Assembly (NCBI RefSeq): GCF_040760075.1
Contig: NZ_CP142884.1
Coordinates: 3,472,001-3,536,000, forward strand
DNA from: Sphingobacterium sp. R2
Lineage (GTDB): Bacteria; Bacteroidota; Bacteroidia; Sphingobacteriales; Sphingobacteriaceae
Direction of reading: 5' to 3'
DNA: 64,000 bases
Below, in pieces: positions 8,275 to 16,800 of the stretch. Within the stretch, counting starts at the first letter, position 1; every line of letters starts with the position of its first letter. Both the position numbers and the translations under genes were made by a program. The notes under the pieces are model-generated. The model was not told the DNA's origin and did not search any database. It saw only the letters and a program-made list of their open reading frames with translations.

Positions 8275-9690
8275 TTAAAAAGTGTGTAAAATGTCGCTTA
8301 GGCTGTGCAGTAATGTGAACAGTCGGTTTTCAAAACAAAGATTATTGGCGGTTATATCCCTGCCGTCAAATTGTTTTAGGATAATGGGTTCTTCCATTTG
8401 TCCGTATTCCTGTATTTCGTTGTTTACCAATTCTATAAGGGTTTCATTCAGCCAACCTTTGTAGTCAGCATAGAATGAAATATACTTTTCCATACCGATG
8501 ATGTTTTCCATATCTTCTTCCGATGCTTCTCCGTTGGGTTTCGCATTACGGAATACGTTTTCATTCGGATAGGTCTGATAAAGGGAAAAGGCTTCTTTTG
8601 CTACGGTCAAACATTCGGTATCAAAATCATCTTTGGCTTTAAAGCTATTGATACGCTGTTCAAATACGGTAAGATTAATGCGATTGTAAATCCGTTGCTC
8701 CATATAATCCCCGATATATTCGGCTTGTTTTATCTCGGCAAGATAAACGGCTGTTTCATCTGTACTATCGTCTTGTTCCACCCAATCGTTCATCATTTCA
8801 TACATCCAATACAGATAACTTGCTTCCTGTCTGTAATACGGTATGCCAGCTATGTGATACAGATAGGTACAAACAGATAACAATAAATGAGCGTTTCTTT
8901 TCCGCTTAGGATTGTGCAACATTCGATATAGTGAAGCAACGGGAATGTAAAAAAGTGTTGTTCCTGTATTGTAGCGTTCTTCACTTACAAAATAGGTTTT
9001 CTTACTGTCCTGTACCAAATGGATTTCTTCCCAATCCAAAACTTTTAGCTTTAGTTTTTCTTCTATATCCGACATAGCCAAAGCCATATTGTAGGGATAG
9101 GGAAATTGTCGGGTCTGCATCGGCTCAATTTGGTAATGCTCTGCCAATTTGGAAAGGGACTGATAAAAATCCCTTTCCGTTTTGTCTGATTTCCTGCAAG
9201 CCTGTACGGTTTTCGTTTCTTTCAGTTTAGGCAGAAAAATACACTTTAGAAAACCATTGGCAACATTGTTGTCGGAACTGATTTCCGTTTGTCTTTTCGC
9301 ACTTCGTTTGTGTCCTTTGGCTTTTGCATCCAATTGGCGAACTCGTTTAATTGGCGGTGCAATTGCCGTTGGCGTTGCTGTTCGGGTATTGTGATAGTTC
9401 CCGATAGGATATGTTTGTGCATAGTTCATCGCTTTAAATATTTGGTTCAACCTTTTGTACCCATTACGCTTCTCAAATTTGTACTCTAATGCATCATCTT
9501 TTATCTGTGGTGCAGATGCTTTTGCGGTTGTAAGTATCGGGTACATATTGGCGTAAAAATTCATTACGGCTTCCACGCTCCAACGTGGTTCGGGGTCGGT
9601 CAGTCTGATGTCCTGTCCTTTATCTTTGAGTATAAACACTCGTTCTAATTTCGTTGCTAATAACATAAATTCTGATTTTTGGATTAACAC
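8275..9690 (-). CDS. PRTRC protein C fused by a frameshift to a downstream element protein
   Basis: As sequenced this is a single 471-residue frame. Residues 9-72 are PRTRC protein C (from MLLATKLERVFILKDKG to APQIKDDALEYKF). The frame then reads EKRNGYKRLNQIF into a 384-residue protein that has its own ATG at 9429 (MNYAQTYPIGNYHNT). In the next frame the DNA reads SVMGTKG followed by TGA at 9449-9447, and GTKG is the usual C-terminal end of PRTRC-C. A one-base insertion near 9465-9472 therefore probably joined two genes. The downstream protein (frame 8275-9429) is a conserved but uncharacterised protein of such elements, with no known domain recognised. Confidence 0.75.
   Translation of the reverse strand: MLIQKSEFMLLATKLERVFILKDKGQDIRLTDPEPRWSVEAVMNFYANMYPILTTAKASAPQIKDDALEYKFEKRNGYKRLNQIFKAMNYAQTYPIGNYHNTRTATPTAIAPPIKRVRQLDAKAKGHKRSAKRQTEISSDNNVANGFLKCIFLPKLKETKTVQACRKSDKTERDFYQSLSKLAEHYQIEPMQTRQFPYPYNMALAMSDIEEKLKLKVLDWEEIHLVQDSKKTYFVSEERYNTGTTLFYIPVASLYRMLHNPKRKRNAHLLLSVCTYLYHIAGIPYYRQEASYLYWMYEMMNDWVEQDDSTDETAVYLAEIKQAEYIGDYMEQRIYNRINLTVFEQRINSFKAKDDFDTECLTVAKEAFSLYQTYPNENVFRNAKPNGEASEEDMENIIGMEKYISFYADYKGWLNETLIELVNNEIQEYGQMEEPIILKQFDGRDITANNLCFENRLFTLLHSLSDILHTF
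9447..9666 (-). pseudogene. PRTRC system protein C (frameshifted near its end)
   Basis: The native gene would start at ATG 9666 (MLLATKLERVFIL) rather than at the upstream in-frame codon 9690, and end at TGA 9447-9449 after MGTKG. A single extra base near 9470 throws the last eight codons out of frame. The domain is the small PRTRC-C protein, normally 70-80 residues, of unknown function, always found with ThiF, B and E. If the extra base is a sequencing error the gene is intact. Confidence 0.6.
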
Positions 9691-9692
9691 TT

Positions 9693-10295
9693 TTATTCTT
9701 CTTCGTCCGTTTCATCTACAGGATAATCGGCTTTAACTTCTTCCGTTTTTGGCGGTTCGGGTGTGGTTTCTTCCATTGCTCCGAAAAGGCTCGGTGTGGC
9801 AAACTTGTCCGACAATGATGTTTTGAGTTTGCGTATCTCGTCTGCTTTTTCGGGAAACTCTGTTACGTCGGGAACTTTCATCCACGCTTCACGGAATTTG
9901 CCTTCTTTTTCGAGTTCGTCAGCCTTTGCCATTCCGTCTTTAAATTTCTTGTCTTTAGCTTCTTTTTCCTTTTTGGCTTTCTCGGTTTTTTCTTTTTCCA
10001 TTGCCGATTGCTTTTTGACTTCTTCCATTTGTTTGATGAATTTTTCCATATCCACCATTACGCCCGAAACGGTTTGGATAGGTGCTTTTATCTGCTCAAA
10101 AAATCCCTCGTCAAATTCCTGTGGTGTGGCGTTAAATGTCAATGGAGGAATGAGGTTTTTGGCACTATCTCCACATTGTTCGTTATTGAGCAGTACCGAT
10201 ACAATTAGGTTGTTTTCTGCTCCTTTGGAAATGTTCAGTTGCAATACGCCTGTAAAGTCCAAAGCTTGTATCTGATTGAAAAAATTGGTATTCAT
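9693..10295 (-). CDS. PRTRC system protein E
   Basis: This 200-residue acidic and lysine-rich cytoplasmic protein matches PRTRC protein E. Its N-terminus MNTNFFNQIQALDFTGVLQL is followed by VSVLLNNEQCGDSAKNLIPP. Residues 90-130 form a highly charged coiled coil (EEVKKQSAMEKEKTEKAKK), and the C-terminus is very acidic (VDETDEEE). It precedes PRTRC-C by only a few bases. The function is unknown; the coiled coil suggests a structural or scaffolding part of the cassette. Confidence 0.88.
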   Translation of the reverse strand: MNTNFFNQIQALDFTGVLQLNISKGAENNLIVSVLLNNEQCGDSAKNLIPPLTFNATPQEFDEGFFEQIKAPIQTVSGVMVDMEKFIKQMEEVKKQSAMEKEKTEKAKKEKEAKDKKFKDGMAKADELEKEGKFREAWMKVPDVTEFPEKADEIRKLKTSLSDKFATPSLFGAMEETTPEPPKTEEVKADYPVDETDEEE

Positions 10296-10307
10296 CGTTC
10301 TGAAATT

Positions 10308-10505
10308 TTAATTGTTATCTATTCGTTTTTTGATTGCTGTAAGTTTCTCGTGTATGTCCGTTCAATAGGCTTTTTGTCTTTTGTCGAACTCGGAAAAACT
10401 TTTGTCCTCGTGGATGTATCCTGTATTCCGTTTGGCTATTTTGATAGCTTCTTTTAGGTTGGTTATTTCTATTTCGCAACCGTTCAAGTCATTAATTTTT
10501 ACCAT
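10308..10505 (-). pseudogene. Small element protein with an in-frame TGA at codon 48
   Basis: From ATG 10505 the frame reads MVKINDLNGCEIEITNLKEA and on through DKSFSEFDKRQKAY, then TGA at 10364-10362, and then TDIHEKLTAIKKRIDNN to a TAA at 10308-10310. A tryptophan codon (TGG) at the TGA position would give one 65-residue protein of the kind found next to PRTRC genes. As sequenced only 47 residues are made. The stop may be a real nonsense mutation or a base error. It sits 12 nt upstream of PRTRC-E. Confidence 0.55.
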
Positions 10506-10515
10506 AATAAACCCT

Positions 10516-10956
10516 TCAATCTTCCAAAATTCTAGGTATAGGCTGTATTATTTCTATATTGTCCCAAACGTGATTGAAGATTTTGTTTATTTCGATATCT
10601 GACAATTTGTTGAGGAGCATAGCGTGATTGTATTCATTATGGATGTTAACACTTTTATCCTTAAAGGATCCTGTCGCAATTCTACATGTACTTTTTTCGC
10701 CCTTTATACACAGATGTAATGTGATGTCACCACCAAACTCATAAGCGAGTAAAATGGTTTCGTACAAGGGCATAGATCCTGGCATTGCTTTGTTTATTGT
10801 ACAATCGTCAAATGCGACATTAGCAATTCGATTGAAAAATTCAAATCCTTCATGTTTTGCAACCTTTTTAGCGAACAATACATTTTCAATAGAACCTTTT
10901 GGGTTATCAAAGCCGTATAATAAGCTTGTGATAGTGAAAGAAAGTTTAGTTTTCAT
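10516..10956 (-). CDS. Hypothetical protein of the integrative element
   Basis: The 146-residue protein starts MKTKLSFTITSLLYGFDNPK and has no signal peptide or membrane segment, so it is cytoplasmic. No family is recognised. Its place between DUF932 and the PRTRC block, all on one strand with short gaps, shows it is cargo or a maintenance gene of the element. Codon use is more AT-rich than the neighbouring PRTRC genes, which hints at a later insertion into the cassette. Confidence 0.65.
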   Translation of the reverse strand: MKTKLSFTITSLLYGFDNPKGSIENVLFAKKVAKHEGFEFFNRIANVAFDDCTINKAMPGSMPLYETILLAYEFGGDITLHLCIKGEKSTCRIATGSFKDKSVNIHNEYNHAMLLNKLSDIEINKIFNHVWDNIEIIQPIPRILED

Positions 10957-11010
10957 TTCTGTTATTTTTTAAGTAGGCTACCACCGTTTAAGGCAGTAGC
11001 TTGTTGTTAT

Positions 11011-12084
11011 CTAATTAAGGTTTAGGATTTCCGCACCGTCCAAAGCAAAGGCGGTACACAGTTCAAATGCTTTTTGAGATTTTAATTGAGCTGTTCCGCC
11101 CATTACAATGCTCTGCAATTTGGCTTCGTCATTCTTGTAATTCCTTACATTCTGATAGTATCCTGTCACAGCGTTGTACGCTCCGAACAATGTGCCTTTG
11201 GTGGTGTCCATTTGTTGCGTGTCGCTTAACATCGCATATCTAAAAGCATCGTCAACCACATTTTTGAACACGGTTGAAACTTCATCTTCCGCACCTTTTT
11301 TGAGTAGGTCAAGCGTTTCCTTGTTCGGGCAAAGTGCCAATTGGATTAGCTTTTTGACCTCTTGGTCAGTTACTCTCACTTTCGACCAATTATTAAAGAT
11401 GTTCTCTAATTGGTTGCTCAATGTATTTGCCAATCCCATAATCTTGTGGGCGTTTTCAATACGTTGTTTTGCTCCCGAAGTATGTTTGATACGGACTACG
11501 TTGGTCATATTGCGTAAGGAAGCATTCAGCGTGTTTTGGCATACGATACGGATAGGCGTAAAAGCGGCTGTAATACTTCCGCTACCATCGTGCGAAGTGG
11601 TAAGAAAAATGTACTTCTCGGTTACATCATCGCCATTACCTACACGGATATAGTCGGGCAGTTTGGCTGTAATAAAAATGCGTTCCCCGTTGCCCAATGC
11701 TCCTGCGGTTTCGTATAGAATACCCTCGCCACCACCTACAATAGCATCAAAGAAATTAAAGGCTTCACGGTTTTGTACAATGTGATAATCCTTACCAACC
11801 ACGCCCAATACGGCATTGTTATCGGTTCGAATGTTGGCAAAATAGTTAGGTACTTCCAATTCGCTACTGCCTATCTCTATACCGTTGGCGGTTTCGACAA
11901 TACCCGAACCTTTGGTAAACAATGGGGATTTAACCACCTCATAATCTAACCCTGCGTGTCGGATAGCTTCTTCGCTCGTTGGGTATTGCTCTACGATTTG
12001 CCCTAAACCGTGCCACGCTTTTTGTTTTACGCTGAAAAATGAATAACGTCCTGTTTGCTCGTTGAAATTGATATTGTGTGCCAT
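11011..12084 (-). CDS. DUF932 domain-containing protein
   Basis: This 357-residue cytoplasmic protein matches DUF932, a phage/plasmid/ICE family. It starts MAHNINFNEQTGRYSFFSVK and continues KAWHGLGQIVEQYPTSEEAI, a diagnostic N-terminal stretch. Residues 140-200 include ERIFITAKLPDYIRVGNGD and TAAFTPIRIVCQNTLNASL, also typical. The function is unproven; genes of this family cluster with SSB and replication or maintenance genes, as here. It follows the SSB gene on the same strand with a 44-nt gap. Confidence 0.9.
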   Translation of the reverse strand: MAHNINFNEQTGRYSFFSVKQKAWHGLGQIVEQYPTSEEAIRHAGLDYEVVKSPLFTKGSGIVETANGIEIGSSELEVPNYFANIRTDNNAVLGVVGKDYHIVQNREAFNFFDAIVGGGEGILYETAGALGNGERIFITAKLPDYIRVGNGDDVTEKYIFLTTSHDGSGSITAAFTPIRIVCQNTLNASLRNMTNVVRIKHTSGAKQRIENAHKIMGLANTLSNQLENIFNNWSKVRVTDQEVKKLIQLALCPNKETLDLLKKGAEDEVSTVFKNVVDDAFRYAMLSDTQQMDTTKGTLFGAYNAVTGYYQNVRNYKNDEAKLQSIVMGGTAQLKSQKAFELCTAFALDGAEILNLN

Positions 12085-12128
12085 AATGCTAAAATTTTGA
12101 TGTTTGAAAAATGATTGAATACTTGTTG

Positions 12129-12515
12129 TTAAAATGGCAGGTCGTCCTCTGTTCCTTGTCCTGCTGTGCTTCCTGCTTGTGCAGTAGCCTGTACGGTTTC
12201 GGTTCTCTTGCCACCTCCATACAGTTTGATGTTTGATGTGTGGAAATTCAGTCCTGCTCTCGGCTCTCCGTCATTGCCTGTCCACGCTCTTGTGCTTACT
12301 CGTCCTGTGAGTTCTACCAAAGTGCCTTTTGTGAGTAGTGTGGCTACCTTTGCAGAAATCCAATAAGAGCAGTCGAAATAGGTGGTTTGCTCTATGCGTT
12401 CACCCTGCTTGTTTTTGTAGCTGTCGTTGGTCGCTACTGAAAAATTAACTACTTGTTTGTCCTGTGACGTTGTACGTACTTCCGCATCTCTTGTCAGTCT
12501 TCCGATGATGTTCAT
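12129..12515 (-). CDS. ssb: Single-stranded DNA-binding protein
   Basis: The 128-residue protein is an OB-fold SSB. Typical parts are MNIIGRLTRDAEVRTT, VVNFSVATNDSYKNKQGE, TTYFDCSYWIS and GTLVELTGRVSTRAW, and the acidic tail ends DDLPF, the usual docking tip for repair and replication proteins. It is the element's own copy, to be distinguished from the chromosomal ssb, and probably protects single-stranded DNA during transfer or replication. It is the first gene of the leftward block after the integrase region. Confidence 0.92.
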   Translation of the reverse strand: MNIIGRLTRDAEVRTTSQDKQVVNFSVATNDSYKNKQGERIEQTTYFDCSYWISAKVATLLTKGTLVELTGRVSTRAWTGNDGEPRAGLNFHTSNIKLYGGGKRTETVQATAQAGSTAGQGTEDDLPF

Positions 12516-13051
12516 AATCGTTCCTGTTTTAAAAGTTTTACATTTTGTTACGTTTGCTTTTCTCGTTTCCTGCTTCCTGCTGTTGTTTGCTCGGCTTCGC
12601 TTCGCATAATTTTTCCAAAGAAAAACCGGAAAAAAGAAAGCAGACTATCAAGGCGGTCAGAGGGGAAAGCCAAAAGGAAACGGAATAATTGGAGGGTACC
12701 TTTAGGGAGGAAACCGTTTATGCCGTAGTCTTTTGGCTGGGATTGAGAGTGGGGTGACCGCCGTACTTTGGCTGCCTTTTTACCGGTTGATTATGGAAAT
12801 ATTCTGTCCTAAATTTTATGGGATAATTGACCAGGCGTTGAAAGCCTGTGATAGAGATTTGAAAAATATAAAGGAAGGAAAATAGCAGGGCTGTGTTTTT
12901 CAATTTTCTATTTGAAGAAGTAGTCATAAGCTCTTTTACTGCGAGGGAATGTGAGAGGTGTAAATGTGCTTAGACAACAAAAAATATGGACATAAAAAAA
13001 GCAGGATAGTTAGTCCTGCTTCTGTTCTATTAAAAAAAAATGCTATGATTT
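12516..13051. other. Non-coding gap between SSB and integrase
   Basis: About 535 bases with no supported gene. The part from 12600 to 12720 is purine-rich with short A and G runs. The right end holds the integrase terminator. Promoter signals for the leftward SSB operon should lie just right of 12515, but no clear -33/-7 pair was found. Confidence 0.4.
12994..13020 (-). terminator. Rho-independent terminator of the integrase gene
   Basis: Reading leftwards, AGCAGGA pairs with TCCTGCT across CTAACTA and is followed directly by seven T. It lies about 30 nt past the stop of the integrase and isolates it from the SSB operon. Confidence 0.85.
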
Positions 13052-14374
13052 TTAAACCATAATTTCTTCGGCATCTAAAATTGCATCTGCGTTTACATTA
13101 CCCAACAATACTGTTTCTTCACTTTCCATTTGTACTACAAACGCTTCTTCCATAGCTTGAAATTTTGGTGCTACCATATCCATATCCTTACTGATTTTCT
13201 GGCTTGTGATCTTTGCATAAATCTGTGTGGTAGAAATATTTTTATGCCCCATCATTTTGCTAAGGCTTTCAAGCGGTACACCCTCAGTTAAAAACATTGT
13301 AGCGAATGTATGACGTGCCGTGTGGAACGTAACTTTCTGTTCTGTTACGATTTCAGCTTCCTCAATCAATTTCTTTAAATGGGTATTACAGGTAGCATTG
13401 GACGGAACCGGAAATACATACTCATTTCGAGTAACACCCCTGTACTTTTCAATAATACGCTTTGGGATTTCTAGTAAACGGACGTTCGAGGCAACATCTG
13501 ATTTTTTTCTCCTGCTAATGATCCATTGGTGGCCATCAAAGAAGGATTGTATATTACTCCATTTAAGCTTTTGAATATCAATATAGGAAAGCCCTGTGAA
13601 ACAACTGAAAATAAAGAGATCTTTTACAAGCTCGTATTTAGGCTTAGAAGATTTTAGAAGCATCAACTTTTCTACATCTTCTTTTAAAAGGTAGCTACGG
13701 TCAGTCTCCTGCATACTGATTTCATAGTCTTCAAAAGGATTTTGACGGATCAGACCTTTTTTGATAGCCAGATTCGCCAAAGCGATGACAGGCATGGTAT
13801 AAACCCAGACGGTATTATGTGTACATTCCTTATCAATGCGGAGAAAAAAGTCAAACTCTCGAATGAAGTCGGCAGTAAGTTCCCGGAAAGCCATATCTTC
13901 TCGGTGATAACGTTCCTTAATAAACTCACAAAGATGTCTGTAAACAGTTTTATATTTATTATAGGTGTTCTGAGAACGCTTGCCTTTGCTTACCATTCTT
14001 TCAAATTCCTCATTTTGGTCCTTGAAAAATTTAAGTATAGCATCATCCATGACACCAACACCTAAAAATGATAGTTTTACTTTTTGTGATGTAGCAAAAC
14101 CTTCATCCTTGAGCATATCATCGTAAATCTTGTTGATACGCACCCTGATATTGTCCAATTTGAGATTGGTACTTAATGCCGGAGCACTCTTTCCTAAAAC
14201 CCTTCCGTGCTTTAAATCCCAGCTATCAGGGTTAATTTCTAATTTAGCCGAAAATGTTTTTGGGATTCCGTCAATAGTAATTCGCCCCATGATGGGAACA
14301 TTACCGTTCTTCTTTGGCTCATTTTTCTTCAAGTAAAACAACAACTTGAAAGTGGATCTTTTCACTGTCTCCAT
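13052..14374 (-). CDS. Site-specific tyrosine recombinase (IntDOT-like integrase)
   Basis: The 440-residue protein has an N-terminal arm-binding domain (LFYLKKNEPKKNGNVPIMGR), a SAM-like core-binding domain at about 120-215, and a C-terminal catalytic domain. Visible catalytic residues are TARHTFATMFLTEG (His and Arg II), GHKNISTTQIYAKI (His and the tyrosine nucleophile). At the usual Arg I position the sequence is CFTGLSYIDIQKL with serine, as in the CTnDOT integrase, which also lacks this arginine. The enzyme would excise and integrate the element. It faces away from AT-rich DNA at 14.4-14.7 kb, where an attachment site is expected. Confidence 0.93.
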   Translation of the reverse strand: METVKRSTFKLLFYLKKNEPKKNGNVPIMGRITIDGIPKTFSAKLEINPDSWDLKHGRVLGKSAPALSTNLKLDNIRVRINKIYDDMLKDEGFATSQKVKLSFLGVGVMDDAILKFFKDQNEEFERMVSKGKRSQNTYNKYKTVYRHLCEFIKERYHREDMAFRELTADFIREFDFFLRIDKECTHNTVWVYTMPVIALANLAIKKGLIRQNPFEDYEISMQETDRSYLLKEDVEKLMLLKSSKPKYELVKDLFIFSCFTGLSYIDIQKLKWSNIQSFFDGHQWIISRRKKSDVASNVRLLEIPKRIIEKYRGVTRNEYVFPVPSNATCNTHLKKLIEEAEIVTEQKVTFHTARHTFATMFLTEGVPLESLSKMMGHKNISTTQIYAKITSQKISKDMDMVAPKFQAMEEAFVVQMESEETVLLGNVNADAILDAEEIMV

Positions 14375-14678
14375 AACTCAATTGTTTAATGTTTAAAATT
14401 AACTATCAATGAGTTATAAGGAATGATGAAAATCGAAGCAAATAATTGAATTATAATCACTTAAAGATTGGCTTAGCTGTTTTAATCAGTAATGATTTAG
14501 TAACCTAACCCTGTCTTTTTTAGTCTAAAACCTAACGTACACCAACTTCCAACCTTGTACTGCTTTTTTTATAAACCGCTGTCTAGTAACAGTTTTAACC
14601 GTTTTGCTTATTTTTGTCTTTATCTAGTATTTTTTATGAAAAAAATAAAGTGAAATATGAAGGAGCAAATATAGGCTT
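14375..14678. other. AT-rich gap beside the integrase, likely attachment-site region
   Basis: About 300 bases without a gene, between the integrase start and the membrane-protein remnant. CTnDOT-type elements carry the attachment site next to int, so att may lie here. A direct repeat with the left side of the element could not be identified by eye, so this is inference from gene order only. Confidence 0.3.
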
Positions 14679-15139
14679 TCATATGCTGCAAATGAAAATA
14701 TGTGATATATTATTATAGTATTGAATTCTAGGTCTTGTTATTAACGAATTTAAAATTATAAAATTGAACTCCTTACTTTTTTTAATTATCAATGGTTCTA
14801 ATTTAACGTCCTTTTTTGACGTGATAAGAGTATATACAACCCCAAGGTGAATAGTTTTTGAAATAAGATAAGATGTCAAACCAAAACCAATCACTGTAAT
14901 AGATATCAAAATAGGTTTTGCCCATTTAGTATTAATCCTGTAATAGTCAAGTAGTCTAAATGCTACTATATTAGCGAACAACGAGGGTATAGAAGCACCA
15001 ATGAGACCTATCATCATATATGCGTTTCTTTAAAAACAGTTTCTAGGCTTACACCCCCCATAAGGCGATAGATGGCAAGTGCTATTAAAAATAACAATAT
15101 AGTACGTCCCCAGTGCTTAAAAATATATGATCTGGACTT
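14679..15139 (-). pseudogene. Broken paralogue of the 16.4-kb membrane protein
   Basis: From 15139 leftwards the sequence reads KSRSYIFKHWGRTILLFLIA and stops at TGA 15016-15014. In the next frame MMIGLIGASIPSLFANIVAF continues to 14679. The two parts together resemble the intact protein at 16417-16800 (YVFKHWGSTLLL and ILISVTVAGITL against ILISITVIGFGL here). The copy has lost its start codon, apparently to the adjacent IS3-family element whose end is at 15157, and carries a one-base frameshift. It would have been a multi-pass membrane protein of unknown role. Confidence 0.6.
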
Positions 15140-15162
15140 GCAAATAAAATCGGCAGTGCTAG

Positions 15163-15993
15163 TTAAGCAGCTTTTTTAATTTTTTGCTCTTTGTTATTAA
15201 ATTGCTCAATTGTAAGATTTCCCAATGTGGAGTGACGACGTTCTCGATTATACCAGATTTCTATGTATTCGAATAATTCTGCTTTCATCTGATCCTTGGT
15301 AATCAACTTATTACCGTAAATCTGCTCGGATTTTAGCGTTTTGAAGAAGCTTTCTGCTACTGCATTATCCCAGCAATTACCTTTTCTACTCATACTTCTT
15401 GTTACGATTTTATAGGAATCTAACGTGTTACTAAATTTTTCACATGCATATTGTACGCCACGGTCCGAATGAAAAATTAGACCAGGAGACAGTTTACGGT
15501 GCTTAATTGCCATTTTCCAAGCTGCCAATGAAGTTTCTTCAGTTTTCATCCCATCACTGATACTCCAACCAATACATTTGCGGTCATATAAATCCAGAAT
15601 GGTGGTTAGATATAAAAAACCTTCTTTGGTATGGATGTAAGTAATATCAGATACCCAGACTTTTGAAGGCTCTGAAGCTTTGAAATTTCGGTCTAATACA
15701 TTGTCCATTATTTTATGTGCGTGTTTTGAATCGGTTGTAGCTTTAAATTTCTTGCCTATTTTACTCTGTAGCTCCATATTTTTCATATACTTAGCGACTG
15801 TATTTCTAGAAACTTTAATTCCATCATCCAACAGCTCCGCAGTTATTCTAGGACTGCCATACCGTTGTTTCTTATCGAAATAAATAGCCTTTATCTTGTC
15901 CTCCAGATTGCTACATTTCCTGCTTTTTGTCTGTTGGGACCGTTTTTGCCAAGCATAATAGCTTCTAGATCCAACGCCCATAACTTTACACAT
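15163..15993 (-). CDS. IS3-family transposase OrfB (DDE integrase domain)
   Basis: The 276-residue frame contains the rve/DDE core: VWVSDITYIHTKEGFLYLTT (first Asp), IFHSDRGVQYACEKF (second Asp) and GNCWDNAVAESFFKTLKSE (catalytic Glu). The N-terminal half has the HTH_21-like KAIYFDKKQRYGSPRITAEL. It is normally made as an OrfAB fusion by programmed -1 frameshifting: the open frame extends upstream of 15993 through SFIKQHLQLYSIEKMCKVMG to the A6G slippery site inside orfA at 16074-16080. The fusion protein catalyses copy-out transposition. Confidence 0.93.
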   Translation of the reverse strand: MCKVMGVGSRSYYAWQKRSQQTKSRKCSNLEDKIKAIYFDKKQRYGSPRITAELLDDGIKVSRNTVAKYMKNMELQSKIGKKFKATTDSKHAHKIMDNVLDRNFKASEPSKVWVSDITYIHTKEGFLYLTTILDLYDRKCIGWSISDGMKTEETSLAAWKMAIKHRKLSPGLIFHSDRGVQYACEKFSNTLDSYKIVTRSMSRKGNCWDNAVAESFFKTLKSEQIYGNKLITKDQMKAELFEYIEIWYNRERRHSTLGNLTIEQFNNKEQKIKKAA

Positions 15994-16040
15994 CTTTTCA
16001 ATCGAATATAGTTGTAGATGTTGCTTGATAAAACTATATA

Positions 16041-16340
16041 TTACCGATCGCTCTTGGAAAAGATGCCTATGGCCTTTTTTAGTATTTCTAGTTCCAGTTC
16101 TGAGTCTTTAAGTTTTTTTTCCAAGAAACTAATCCGCTCTTGTTCTGGCGTTTGCTTCATATTTCCATTCCCAGGGAAACTTCCTGATCCAAACTCTTCT
16201 GACTCTTTACGCCACTTATATAATTGGGCAGCAGAGATTCCCAACTCACGAGCTAGCTCAGAAAGATTTTTCCTGTTTTTACTTAATTCAACTGCTCGCT
16301 CTTTAAAAATGCGATCGTACTTTTTACGGACTTTAATCAT
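16041..16340 (-). CDS. IS3-family transposase OrfA
   Basis: The 99-residue protein has the HTH_Tnp_1 fold (RIFKERAVELSKNRKNLSEL, then GISAAQLYKWRKE) and a C-terminal leucine-zipper coiled coil (LEKKLKDSELELEILKKA). Near its end the coding strand contains AAAAAAG (complement of 16074-16080) followed by GCC, the canonical slippery site for making OrfAB. The DNA-binding part recognises the terminal repeats. Confidence 0.92.
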   Translation of the reverse strand: MIKVRKKYDRIFKERAVELSKNRKNLSELARELGISAAQLYKWRKESEEFGSGSFPGNGNMKQTPEQERISFLEKKLKDSELELEILKKAIGIFSKSDR

Positions 16341-16416
16341 TATTTCAAAATTAAGATATTTTATTGTTCTTAACTTGATCTGCCGACTAAGTTAGCAACT
16401 CCAATCTGTTCATTTC

Positions 16417-16800
16417 TTACCTTAGATCAGTTCTCTTAAATTTTAAAAGTACTCCAGTAACTAACGCTGATAGCGAATAATACATAGTAAGATCCTCTAA
16501 CATGCTAGGGTCAATTAATAAAGTTGTCAATGTAATTCCAGCAACTGTTACAGATATTAAAATAAACTTAATCCACTTTAAACCGATATTTCGATCAATA
16601 AGCAAGTAAACTGCTAAAAGGTAGACTATCAATGTTGGGATAGAGAATATAGCGCTAGCAATTAAATAGACTATAAACCAAGTTAATGAGTCAATGGTTT
16701 CAGAAATAGTTGAGAATGCAAATCCCGAAACTAAAATCAAGATCGTAGTACCAAGTAGTAAGGTACTACCCCAATGCTTAAAAACATATGACCACCTCAT
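16417..16800 (-). CDS. Multi-pass membrane protein of unknown function
   Basis: The 127-residue protein begins MRWSYVFKHWGSTLLLG and has about four hydrophobic segments, so it is an integral inner-membrane protein. No family is recognised. Its start is immediately after the stop of the HIT gene on the same strand (16801), so it is cotranscribed with HIT and HNH. A damaged paralogue lies beyond the IS element, meaning the operon once ended in two tandem copies of this gene. Confidence 0.7.
   Translation of the reverse strand: MRWSYVFKHWGSTLLLGTTILILVSGFAFSTISETIDSLTWFIVYLIASAIFSIPTLIVYLLAVYLLIDRNIGLKWIKFILISVTVAGITLTTLLIDPSMLEDLTMYYSLSALVTGVLLKFKRTDLR

Larger units (their letters stand above)
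15157..16397 (-). mobile_element. IS3-family insertion sequence
   Basis: A 1.24-kb element with orfA and orfB in overlapping frames, read leftwards. The end near orfB reads TGCTAGTTAAG inward and the end near orfA reads TGCTAACTTAG inward, forming imperfect terminal inverted repeats. Flanking triplets are CAG on the left and ACT on the right, so no target-site duplication is seen. It separates two paralogous membrane-protein genes and removed the start of one. Both ORFs look intact, so it may be active. Confidence 0.8.

Noticed and set aside
12718-12927. 69-codon minus-strand frame between SSB and integrase
   Set aside because: The composition looks non-coding (basic, proline-rich end), and it has no recognised relative or operon context.
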